DNA from: Xanthostigma xanthostigma
Taxonomy: Eukaryota; Arthropoda; Insecta; Raphidioptera; Raphidiidae
NCBI GenBank assembly: GCA_963575645.1
Contig: OY754469.1
Location: 10,000,001-10,064,000 of the forward strand
DNA length: 64,000 nt
Reading direction: 5' to 3'
Shown here: piece by piece, positions 23,037-35,700 of the stretch
Position numbering within the stretch: position 1 is the first letter of the stretch
How the letters are laid out: each line of letters begins with the position of its first letter
Made by a program: the position numbers and the translations under genes
Notes under the pieces: model-generated
The model's database searches: none
Seen by the model: the letters and a program-made list of their open reading frames with translations, nothing else
What the model was told of the DNA's origin: nothing

Positions 23037-23452
23037 AAGGCTGGTTTTCGTCGCTAGATTTGACTGCTAGGTTTCAAGCGTGCTGCAGCGCTGGCTTTCA
23101 TGATGACTTTTATGTTTTCGCGTCAAACGATGCTAGTTTTGTAGATAGATTTGGTGCGCGCGCAGTGTCAGTTCGAATGTTAACAAAGTGAACGTTTGTT
23201 GTCTCTGAACAGAACACACATTACGACGCCATGTTTGTTTGCGAGCCTTTGCCCGCATGTCGCGCATGTGACAACACACTGTTTTATGATTGGTTCTTGC
23301 TCAAAACAAGGAGACAAACAAGCACGAAAAATAGCCCCGGTTCTAATTTTGAAATCCATCTTATGACCGCGTACGCGAGCCTGCACCCAGCCTTCTAGTC
23401 AGCACAAGTCCTAGCAGTGATTCTCGCGGCAAAACCAGTCTGGTGTGCAGCT
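23037..23452 (+). mobile_element. GGCCGCTGCACACG-family element, copy 2
   Basis: It aligns in order with 35606-36032: GCTAGATTTG, GTGCGCGCGCAGTG, GAACAGAACACACATTACGAC, GATTGGTTCTTGCTC, AATCCATCTTATGA and the right end TGGTGTGCAGC. Its termini are eroded. It ends about 157 bp before the arylsulfatase start codon, so it lies in or next to the presumed 5' region of that gene. Confidence 0.65.
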
Positions 23453-23609
23453 ATCTTAATATTTTAACTTCCATTAAAGTACCCAACGTTTCTTTGTTTT
23501 CGTAATGTTGTTGAAAATAGAAGGGAGAGATATTTGACGTATACCTTACAGACATTTCTAAAATTCGTTTTGCTTATCGAAAATTAATTATTTCAGTGCT
23601 TCTTAAGCG

Positions 23610-23720
23610 ATGGCGTTATGTGACTTTGCGCCGAAGATACTGTTGCTTCTGAGTGTATTTAATGCACTGGCCACCGCTAGTACCAAACCAAATATTATCG
23701 TCATTCTCGCTGATGATTTG
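23610..23720 (+). CDS. Arylsulfatase exon 1 (signal peptide, first metal ligands)
   Basis: It encodes 37 residues: [20 protein letters not shown] as the signal peptide, then [12 protein letters not shown] with the two metal-binding aspartates. The ATG at 23610 is chosen because it precedes a good signal peptide. The donor GTAAGC follows at 23721, phase 0. Confidence 0.92.
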
Positions 23721-26700
23721 GTAAGCTCTTGCCTAACATAATTACTTAAATAACGCAAATCTAGTCTATAGTAAATATTTCGTGTATACTTTCGATGCGT
23801 TGACCATCTAAAATAATATGTTGACATTAAGCAAATATATGCAATTGAAAAGTGTTAAGACGTGAAAAAAGTAGGTGTGTATACTTATGTCCGCGCGTTA
23901 AAAACTATATATACTTCTTTATCGTGATTAAAAAAATTGCACTCCGGGAGTGCCGGCAGAAGTGAAAACTTGAATATTAACGTGTTACGAATTTTCGATC
24001 AGGTCACGTGTCCTGACGCGAGTTGAACATTTTTTACCCATTACAAAAAAAGTGTACAAAAGTTTTTGTCTTACGAATTTTCGATCATGTCACGTGTCCT
24101 GACGCGAGTTTAACATTTTTTACCCATTACAAACAAAAAGTGTACAACGCCGCTAAAGAAGTTTTATTTTTTAACTTATTTAAAAATATACCTATATTTC
24201 TTTATACCAGGGCGTGATTTGGACTGTTGAAATCAACAGTGGCAAATTCATGAACTGTTGAATCCTCAATATACACAAAAAAGGATTCGAAGCCCCTTAA
24301 AGTTGGACCAGGCATATACCCAATAATAATAAGTAATAAATCGTGACCAAGAGCTATATATCTATACTTACTGGTGGTCCGTCCGGTTTCACCCGGGTGC
24401 GATAGATATAATTCTGCAATGATTGCATTTCCTTTGCGACCCGGCGTCTGAACAAATAGCTTTGAGCAAATTCTACCAGATTTGCTTCTGAACTAATAGC
24501 TTTGAGCGTTTTTATTTTAATGGCCTTTATCGATCCTGAAGGTTCATTCTAAATATTGGTTGAAAACATTTTTGGAATCGGATGAGTAGTTTCAAAGATG
24601 GCCCCCTACACCGGTACTTACAAACTTTACCTCTTTTCTATAATATTAGTAACGCTCCGTCTCGAAGTTGCGGATTTACGATATTTTACCATTCCGACCC
24701 ACAAGTGGGGAATTGTACTAGTTTAGGTCAAAAATAACTTTTCAAAAATTTTACAATATCTTTCCGTTTTGAGGTCCCCCGAATCCAAAAAACATATTTT
24801 TGGAAAAACTCTGTGCGTCTGTTTGTCTGTGAACACGATACAGGTCAAACGGATGAGCGGATTGAAACCATATTTTGAGAGGATGTTTGGCATGCAAATA
24901 TGAAGAGCCCTATTGTTTTCGGGGATATATGCTAAAACGGTGTTTTTTATATAATAATGGTATACTTTTCATAACGGCTTATTATTCTATTTATTTTTTC
25001 AAGAAAGTTTTGTTAAATTTTTTTTTCTAAACTTTATAGTTTCAGAAATATTTTGAAAATAAAAAAAAATCAGCCGCTGTTTTGTTTTATGGATCTGTCA
25101 GAAATAAACTAGTTGGGCATGCTTTGATTAATTTTTACATGACGTGGAACATATTATGTAGGTAACCATGGCAACGACTAGCAAATATCATATTGAATAC
25201 TAGCCATTACCCGCGTCACCTCACGCGTTATCAGAAATTTTATTTTCTTTATTATAATCAAATGTCAACATTTTTGAAGTTGGAATGGTCCCGTCGCCCA
25301 ATTGGTTGGAATTTTTATTTTAGGGTTTGAACTGTAACCTACGGAAACTAAATTATTTTTTCCAGGATTTAAAAAAAAATAGTAATGGAAGTTTAATTTT
25401 GAACAGCACCAAAACCGCAATAAAAAGACAACCGCAATAATCAAAACCACAAATTAATCGGGGTATTTTTTTAAACAATAGCACGTAACTGTAAAGTTGT
25501 TTAGTGGTTAACAATTCGGTTAGGAAAATAACGTTACGTGTACTGCGAAGTGCATGTGAATTCCCTGTTACACTTCGGCGTATGTTTATTATGAAGAACA
25601 GAAAATCACATGGTAATTTCTAATTTTCCTCGAATTATTTCATGTAGTTTATCTATTTTAATAGGATAATGAGTGTTTTTGCCCTTGAAAACAAATTTAT
25701 TCCCCCAATTTAATTTTTTTCATTCACATATTCAGTATACAGGACCGTTTTAAGCAAGTTTTAAATGTCTATAAAATTTCTTCGGAAACTCTTTTACATT
25801 AAAATAACATATTTAAAAAAAAAGTTTTGTAACACCACGTCTTAAAAATCCACGCCGCCAATGGTGTACCCTGGTAGTCATGTAGAGAAACATTGGCAAG
25901 ATGGCAGCGGAGCGTATGAACTAGGAAGTAGTGTTCATGTTAAAAAACTTAAATTAATAAATGTATTGAATTAAATAATATTCATGTTACAAACTTACGT
26001 TAATAAATATGTTGAAAAAAAATAATAATAATAATTGTTACAAACTGGCGCCCAACGTGGGGCCTCAGTTTGTAACTTGCAAACTGAGGCCCCACGTTGG
26101 GCGCCAGTTTGTAACAATTCTTATTATTATTTTTTTCAACATATTTATTAACGTATGTTTGTAAGTTTGCCCCCCCCCCCTAGATTCAGGGCTGTAGACG
26201 AGACCTTAAAGCGTGTTTTTTTTAATTTTTAGATAATATTTTTAACTCATTTATTCAGAATGTTTTATCATGTTTTTTTGACACATTTCTTTGAATATAA
26301 ACTTGTTTTTGCGGTCCGCGGAATTTCTTAAAACTGCTGTAAGTACCAAAAATTAATACAACTTATAAGACTTTGAAGTTCGTATATATTTAACTACATT
26401 AAAAACGGTTTTGTACAGTGGTTCCTAAACTTTTCCATGGTACGTCTCCCTTGCCGTATCAGATTTATATTCTGAGAAAAATTGTCTTATTGGTAGGAAG
26501 TTCGAAAGAAGATTGTTGTTTTAGAACGAATGAAAATAGGTACACACAGAAATGACGTTTGAGATGGCAATTAATTTTATTACAGACATTTTAATGAGAT
26601 GGAGGGATTTACGACGAATTTTTGAAAGTTGATTGTACGCGCGTAATCGTTATACCAATTTATGACAACTCGATACCTACGTCATACTGCAGTTAATCGT

Positions 26701-29700
26701 TACGTCAGCACCTAACAGTTGGGGAAGAAAGCGTTGTCTTAATGAAAATCCCTTCTCTTTTATTTTTTTCAAATTACCCTGTAGACGGCATAAGATTATG
26801 ACTTATTAGATTTTTTTGTATAAGAAATAGTTGAAGTGAAGTGGACACATTCTATGCTTGGTAAAAAAACTGAGATCATGCGTAGGTTATGAGTGGGGAC
26901 TCGTAACGGTCGAAAATAGCAAGGTACAAACGCGAAAGAGTTGATTCTTCACGAGCAACTGTTACAAACAGTTTGGAAATCATTCGTGTGGCAGATAATT
27001 TGCAAATGAAAAATGTCAACCTTGAATTTTCGTTGATATTGATTTAAATTTAATATGAATAGAAAGTCTTTCATAACATATACAATTGACATATTATTTG
27101 CACAAAATGTTGTTCTATGTTTAGTAAATATTGTTCTTTAAACAAATAGATATACACAGCTTGCTTCCTGGTTTACTAATTTTAATTTTGGAAACTGATT
27201 GATAATTATTGATTACATACTAATTAATTTGTTTTGTTTGAATCATTACATAATATAAAACAAATTTCAATCTAGATTATTGTTAGCATTTAAAATAAAA
27301 ACTCACTTTTTTTTGGAAACAGATTTAAATATTTAAATAATTACAACTATAGAACCACTTTTTTTTACATATTTATGATTCCCATGCTACTAGTGTAATT
27401 AATGAAAAAAATTGTTACTACAGTTATTTAGAAGTCCTATAGTCAAGATCTGTTGACTTCGTGTAAAAAAAAAGTATTATACGCAATATTTCGGGGGTTA
27501 AGTTTTGTAGGCTGGTCTGTTTAGTTGAAAGGAAAACAAATTAAATTAATCTCAAGCTCGAAATCTTAAATACATAGTTGAGTATAATTATTTAGACATC
27601 AAAATCAGAAAATTTGATCAATCCGTTACGAAGATTCAAAAAAACTTATTTATCTTGCGATTCACTAAGTACACTTTTGGATCAGTGGTTTCAATTCTTA
27701 TATAAATGGCTTTCTGTCAATCAAAATGGTTCCTGCCATATTTCAAAACTCTGAAGAATTGACAAGTGCCACCCTTTTTGCAAAAAAATTTGAGACACAT
27801 ATTTAAGAGAAAAGCTCTGTTAGATAATATTTACTATAAAAATCAGCTGCTAATTTTTTTAGTGAATATTTTAATATGCACTATTAAGCCATATTTTTTT
27901 CAAAATTATTACTAAAAATAAAGAAAGCCGCATCAAAATAGAACCGTCTTTTGAATAGTGATGATGTAACGCAAGCATACTTTCAAATCAGAAGTTAAAA
28001 AATGCTTTTAACCTATTGATTAGTGTCCCAAATTAACGTTCTTTATTTATAGGGCTGGAATGACGTTAGCTTCCATGGCAGTAATCAGATTCCAACACCG
28101 AACATCGATGCACTGGCTTATAATGGAGTCATTTTGAACAATCATTACGTCCAGGCGCTGTGCACACCATCCAGGGCGTCGCTTCTTACCGGAAAATATC
28201 CTATTCACACCGGTAAGTTACTATATTTTACTAGTTTCATAAAATATTAGTCGTGGAGTTTTGTTTATATTACTATTAAACACAGAAAAGTGTAGATTTT
28301 AAAAACGATGGCATGATATCCAGTAAGATAACCATTAAATTCTTGATCTTTTCTCGTTGCCCAAACAAAATATAGGTACCCATAGTTTAGTAAACTTCTT
28401 TTGACGCTTTAATAATACATTTTAATGTACGTAAGATTTCACTTTTGTGATTTTAAAATTTCTAGTTTAAAAATAGCAATTTCTTGACGCATTTCCTTAT
28501 GTGCAAAAAATGATGCATGGAAATACCTGCTTGAAACCAGTACTAAAATAATGTCGTTAAGTGGTTCGATTTAGAGGAAACCCTCATCGAAACAATTATG
28601 TGTAATGTCCATATTGGAAATACCTTATACAATAAATCCCCGACATTTACCAATTTGGTTAATTGCGAAACTACGAATTTCTTTTAAAAAAAGCTAGTAC
28701 AATTCTAAAATAAAATCACGAATCCTTTTTCCCTGAAATGTTTCTAAGCAGGCACTTGTTTTATGATTAACTTAGTTTCCAATTCGTGGGACGGATTAAC
28801 TAGAGAGTGTTGTATAGTTTGATTGTTGTTGCGGCGGTTTTAGTGTGATGTAATTATTTATGAGAGTTTGATTTGAGTCATTACTAGACTACTGGCCGTC
28901 TTACAAGTGATTCCACCTTGAGGAAACTCTCGTAGGCCATTCTGGAAATACCCCACGTCTTGTTACAGCACTTGCGTATGTGCATTTGTATATCATTTAA
29001 GCCATTGCTCCGTAACTCCCCAAATACATACAATTTAACGATTTATTTTTAGACATAACAGTTTATAAATAGACGTTAGGGCTGACAACTGGATTTTTTT
29101 AGAATATCAAGGTATATTTCGATTTTCAGCGTAAACGTGGCTTTATTACCACAATGTTCAGTATTTGAAGTTAGGAGCGGATGGGGCCGCCGGGATTTTT
29201 TAAGGGGTCAAGCTGTTTTTTGAGGGACCTAAACAGTGATTTTTGCGGGACCTAAACAGTGATTAGTCAAACGGTCCAACTTGGAGTCCAAGTTATTCAA
29301 ATTAAAATAAGAATTTTTCGCGTTTTTGTCGCGTTACTTCTAATCTACTGTTTTACATGGTGATCAGAAATATAAATAACTCATTAACTCTGTAACTCAT
29401 AATAATATGATCATGTATATTGTTTTAACAATTTACCAGCTTTTGACCAGATTGAGGCCCTGAAGATGAAAATAAATTTTTCAAAACGTTGGCCACTAGC
29501 ATAACATTGGTAAAGCTTATTTATTTATGATCCTCAACCAAAACCTTCCTTCATCATAAATAACATTCTAAAATAAAAAAAAAATAAAAATTTTTTCTCA
29601 GAAATTCGTAACTATTTATATACCTAACCTTCTTTAATATAGAGTCGAACCTGGATAAGCAAGAGTTCAAGGGACCGCGATCTCTTTTTCACTTATGGAG

Positions 29701-32700
29701 GTTTTTCACTAACCCGAGTTTTTAGTTTATAGAGGTACCTATACAGGAGTGGCCTTTCTCACTTATAGAGGCCTATACAAAAACAATGTTAGTTAATTCA
29801 GCTATTTATGACTCATTCTTACATTTCGTGGAACTATTAATACGTTCGACTATCGCTTATATAGAAGTACAGGCAAGTAGTAGTCTCGATTATAGAGGTC
29901 CATGAGTGAAAAACGTCTATCTCTTATAGAGGTTTCTGTTTCTCACTTTGATAGTTTTCTCGCTTACCCAGTTCTCACTCAATCAGGTTTGACTGTACTA
30001 TAATCACAATAGTAGGTACCAATTTATTATAACGTATTTAACGCATAGAGGGAAGTTTCCGCATTTTTGTTACGATATTAAAATCTTGAACGCCCTGTTT
30101 ACTTCCGATCTACAGTATTCCGTAGGTCAACAATGTCAGGCTCGGGGCAATCCCAGTTGAGCGAGCAGAACAGGTTTCGGTGTTCTCACGCGTTGATCGT
30201 CGATCAACGCAAACGATCAACGCACGTGGATTTCTATCATTATATAAATTCTGACTCTTTTACGTCATACGTCACAGTTAGTGATTTTTTTTTATAAAAT
30301 ACCAAAACGGAGTTCATCATATAATAAATGCATCGCCTTTTCCTTGAAATTGCAACATTAAATCATTTTTAACGCTACTTTTGAAACTAGTTTTTTTACC
30401 ACCTTTTGTAAGGAAACTCAATATTTCCTGTAATTACTAGAATCTTTGGGTTTTTAGTTTTTAAATGAGATCTACTAGAATCCTTGGTTTTTTGGTTTTT
30501 AAATGAGAAAATAAAAATTAAATAAAATATTTTATTATTAAAAAATCATTGCCATACAATGACACTGAAATTTTTACGAAAATCCCGGCTTTCAAACAAT
30601 CCTAATGTAGAGTTAAAGAAGGGTTAAAAACCACTCGTTGCGATAAATGAACACTTTACCAGTTCAGTATACAATGTTGCAACGCTCTTCTAATTATATA
30701 TTCAAATTCAATTTTTTGCTTTGATTTACGGCTATCAAAACGTTTTGCATGTACAATACCTACTTTACATTTATAAAAATATGCACTTGGATTGTCGTTG
30801 TTGTCACGATTTTCTGCGGAAGACAATGTTTTCAAGAAATGAATAAACCGATGTCATACAGCAGAATGTAGATTAACCTTGATTTGCAATCAATTCGTTT
30901 ATTCCACCCGTAGCGTCTGTTATGACATCAGGGCTGCCAGATGAACGGATTTTTCCGTTCCAAACGGATTTTTCGAGTAGAAATAAATTTGAACGGATAA
31001 TGGAACGGATTTCATGATCTGAACGGATTTAACGGATTTTCTAACTTTTCCGAATTTTTTACCTTTTTTACTACATATAAATTCAAACTTCACTCGATAA
31101 TCGATAATTTGAGGACATTCGGGTATTTTTAGCACATTCGAGCATATCTGAGCACGTTTCTTTCACTACCTCTGTCCTACTCCTCTCTCTATTTGGATAG
31201 AAAAAGATAAGAGAGTGTATGAAACAATGTGTTCGCGAAACACACACCTATATCGATGAATATCGACTCGCTATCTTTGTCTGATGCGTTTTTTTCACAC
31301 AACTGGAGTCAAGTGTTTCGAGTTACACGGATTTACGGAACACATTGAGGATTTAACTGATTGTACTGCCGCGTTTGTTACTATCGCAATTCGCAACATT
31401 CTAACAGTCAATATAATATTTTTATTTCATAAAAATGTGAAAAATCTACGAAATAATCGATTCATTGGATGTGAAAAAAAGAATCATTTCTATTCAATTT
31501 AAAGTCTGTTTGTAAGTAAAAGTAAATTCAACGTCTTCTACGAAATTCATTTAATAATGTTAATAATAAAGCCATAATGAAGGTGGAAACGCGTCGATGT
31601 GTCGTTTATGGTACCGCATACTTCACTTTACTCTCTATCTCTCTCACACTCATTGCATTAATGGGTGAACCGGGCGAACGGATGGAAACGGATTTTTCAG
31701 ACCACTTCCCCCACCACTTTTCGCCTTACTGACGGATTTCTGAGGAGAGAAATCTGGCAGCCCTGTATGACATAAAGCCGAGAAACGAACGTTAAACGCA
31801 TCATCATTATTATTATTATTAATTTTTATTTAACTAACTTACTATACCAAATGTAGGTGAAATATCTTTCTCGAACTCAGTGTATTTTTTGGGTCTAACC
31901 ATTGATAAACATTTAAATTGGAAAGATCAAATAGACAACATAATTAAAAAAACTAGTAAATATGTATATCTATTAAAATGTCTGGAAAAATTTATTCCAG
32001 AATCAGTTCTCGTTACTGTCTATACTGCCTTTGTTGAATCTATATTTTCATATGGGATTGTCTTCTGGGGCAACTCTGTACATACATACATACATACATA
32101 GCTTCTTTATTCATTTAGACAGGTGTACACTGCATAAATAGCGTCAACAAATATAAATATAATAAAAACACATATCAATCAAAAATTCATATCGAAATAC
32201 TCATTGAGGCTGTAATTACATTGATTTATTAGAATATTTTTGAATTGTTTTTTAAACTGATTCAGAGGCAAGTTTCTGATTTTGGTTGGTATTTTGTTAT
32301 AAATTCTTATAACAGAGTTTGTCACGCGCTGCATCAGAGCAATCTGTAAAGTTCCTCCGAGAACACACTGCCGCCCCCTTTTTAAAACACTAAAGATCTT
32401 AACATTTCATGACCTTTATATACTAGAATGTGCAAGTTTTGTCAAATTTAATTTTAATCTTTTCTCTAGAAATACTATACTAGTCACACATACAGCACAA
32501 GAACACGAACAAACTTTAGACTAGACTACACGTCATTAACTACTGTGAACAAAGGTCCTGTTAATGCTATGTTGAAAATTTTCAATAAGTTGCCCCCTGA
32601 AATCAAAAATCTACCGGCTACAAAATTTAAACAAAAATTAAAATCTATTTTATTAGAGACAAATTTTTATTCTGTTGAGGAATTTTTTAATCATAAATTT

Positions 32701-35700
32701 TAATTTTATATATGTAACTGACGCATTCTACACTGTTCTCACAGTATTAACAGAATAAAGTTTCTTATCTATCTATCTATCTATCTATTTATATAGGTAG
32801 ATAAGTAAGAACTAATAATTTTTACTATATTTAACAATTCTTACAAAAATTCAAAAAAATTATAATATTACATAATAATAATAGTTTAAATTTTATGAGG
32901 CGGCTGGACTGACCTAAGCTGTCGAGCGTCTATAATTTATGATCTGTCTATACGCGAAAAATTTCGTTTCAGGAATGCAACACTTGGTTATTCTTGAACC
33001 AGAACCTTGGGGTCTTCCGCTTAATGAGAAGTTACTGCCCGAATATTTGCACGATGCTGGATACGCAACGCACGCTATTGGCAAGTGGCATTTGGGATTC
33101 TTCCGCAAGGAATACACGCCGACACACCGCGGTTTCGACTCGCATTTCGGCTACTGGAATGGATTGCAGGACTATTACGATCATACTGTACACGCTACGG
33201 TGAGTGATTCTTCTAAACATAGAACTTACATGCGAGAAATTGATAACATCTAACGCCTAAATTTTAGCATCTTCATATTTAAAACCTTAATAACGCAAAC
33301 GCCTATCTTTACAATATGCAGGGTGTCCCATTAAGAATGGGACATAGAACAACCGCAGATTCTCCAATTCAAAATAAAACGATTAAGCGAAATATGCTTA
33401 GATAAAATGTTACTCGTTTCCGAAATGTTGAAGTTGAAAACTGAAAAATTATTAATGTCCATAATGTTTTTAATACACCGTATAATTTTACTCAAATCGG
33501 CACACTTGTTAAATATCATAAAATGCACCTAACAATAAAAAAATTAATTCAGTACGCTCTACCAGTGGCGTACGGCAGGAGTAAGTAATGCTTGTATCCC
33601 TTCTAAATGTTACGCCGCTGTCTAAATTTTAATTTTGACTATAATTTTAATTTTTTTGATATTTTCTAAGTCAATAATGTACACTTGTTAGTTTGTTGTA
33701 AAGTCATTGGTTTTCGAGATTTTCGCAGTTTTTTTAAAACAAAATTGTAAAATTGAATATTATTAATAATATTAATACAAATAAAAAGCACTACATGTCT
33801 ATCTATCTTTAACTGCGAATATCTCGAAAACCAATGACTTTACAACAAACTAACAAGTGTACATTATTGACTTAGAAAATATCAAAAAAAATAAAATTAT
33901 AGTCAAAATTAAAATTTAAACAGCGGCGTAACATTTAGAAGGGGTACAAGCATTACTTACTCCTGCCGTACGCCACTGGTAGAGCGAGTAACATTTTATC
34001 TAAGCATATTTCACTTAATCGTTTATTTTGAATTGGAGAATCTGCGGTTGTTCTATGTCCCATTCTTAATGGGACACCCTGTATTACGTGCCACGAATCT
34101 AAAAGGTTCGGAAGTTAGATGCGAATGCGAGCTTGCGCTTATACAGTCTGTTGAAAAACTACAAACTCGCAACTCAACAAAACTAAAAAACTTGACAATA
34201 GCGTACTCGACTGTACTTTAAAGCAGGAAAGCGACAAGTGACAAAGGCAACGAGCGATCACGGCCAATAACCGACGAGAGCACGTTCCGTGCAGGTAGCT
34301 GGGAGGTGGTGGGAGTCTTAACGGCTCTAAAATGTGCCTTTGTGACGCTGTTTGTGACTAACTTCAGAACATTTTAGATCCGTGGCACGTACTATACTGG
34401 ATCAAGACGGTCACATTACGAGACGAAATCACAAAATCAGTGCAAGCTAAAATGTGGAAGAAGTGGTCTTTCATTACCCAAATAACACATTTAAAACATT
34501 CTCCATGCCTCGATACGGCCCTGTCTAGTATCTAAACTTATATATACAGTATGGTTTTTAAAAAACCGAACACCCTTTTATTTCTTAGAGGAAGGGTTTT
34601 CGAAAAAAGTTTCGGACAAAAGTTACAGGGAATCAAGGGGGAAGAACAGTGATGTAGTTTTTTTTTCGTTTGGTGGAGGTGTCTCCAAAATATCAAGGTC
34701 ACCTACACTTTCTTAAAAGTATTTTTTATCTAGGATTACTGTTTTTTGGGTCAAAGAGATTAACTCTTGTACCAAACATTTTTGGATTTGATGCCATCGT
34801 GAACCGCTGTTTGATTCTCAATTCATCCCGTTTCCTATTTTAGTGGATTGTGTGAGTCGGAAAAACCCCTGAAAAAGTTTTCCGACTCACACAATCCACT
34901 AAAATAGGAAACGGGATGAATTGAGAATCAAACAGCGGTTCACGATGGCATCAAATCCAAAAATGTTTGGTACAAGAGTTGATCTCTTTGACCCAAAGAA
35001 CAATAATCCTAGATAAAAAATACAGGGTCGTATTTAAGAAAGTGTAGGTGACCTTGATATTTTGGAGACACCTCCACCAAACGAAAAAAAAACTACATCA
35101 CTGTTCTTCCCCCTTGATTCCCTGTAACTTTTGTCCGAAACTTTATTCGAAAACCCTTCCTCTAAGAAATAAAAGGGTGTTCGGTTTTTAAAAAACCATA
35201 CTGTATATATTTGTCATTTGCAAATACATAAATTATACAACATTAAATCGCGATGACATAACAATAATAATATTGTTTTGCGATGAATATATTTGCATAA
35301 ATTACAGCATTAATGTGATAGACAGCATGTCTCATGATTATATTTTAATGTATTACTTTTTTTGTTTTTGTGTCATTCTGAATTTTAACTGTTTAAACTT
35401 CTATATTAAGACCTTGCAAACTAAACTGGAATTTTGTAATTTATGAGCAATTTTTTTCTTTAATATATCGTATTATATTACATTTAAAAACTAGGTAAAT
35501 GGAACATGATACTTCTTAAGATTTTAATATCGTATTTTTTTTGTGTTGAGTTCAGTTAATGACCAAATTTATTTCATGCGTTTTGTTATTATTTGACTAT
35601 ATTAAGGCCGCTGCACACGAGGATGGATTTGCCGTTATATTCCTTGCTAGATTTGCCTACTAGCTTTCTAGCGCTGGTTTTCTTAATTGATTTTATGTGC

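Noticed and set aside
33032..33220. Antisense frames over arylsulfatase exon 3
   Set aside because: Shadows of the real exon, which carries sulfatase motifs on the plus strand.
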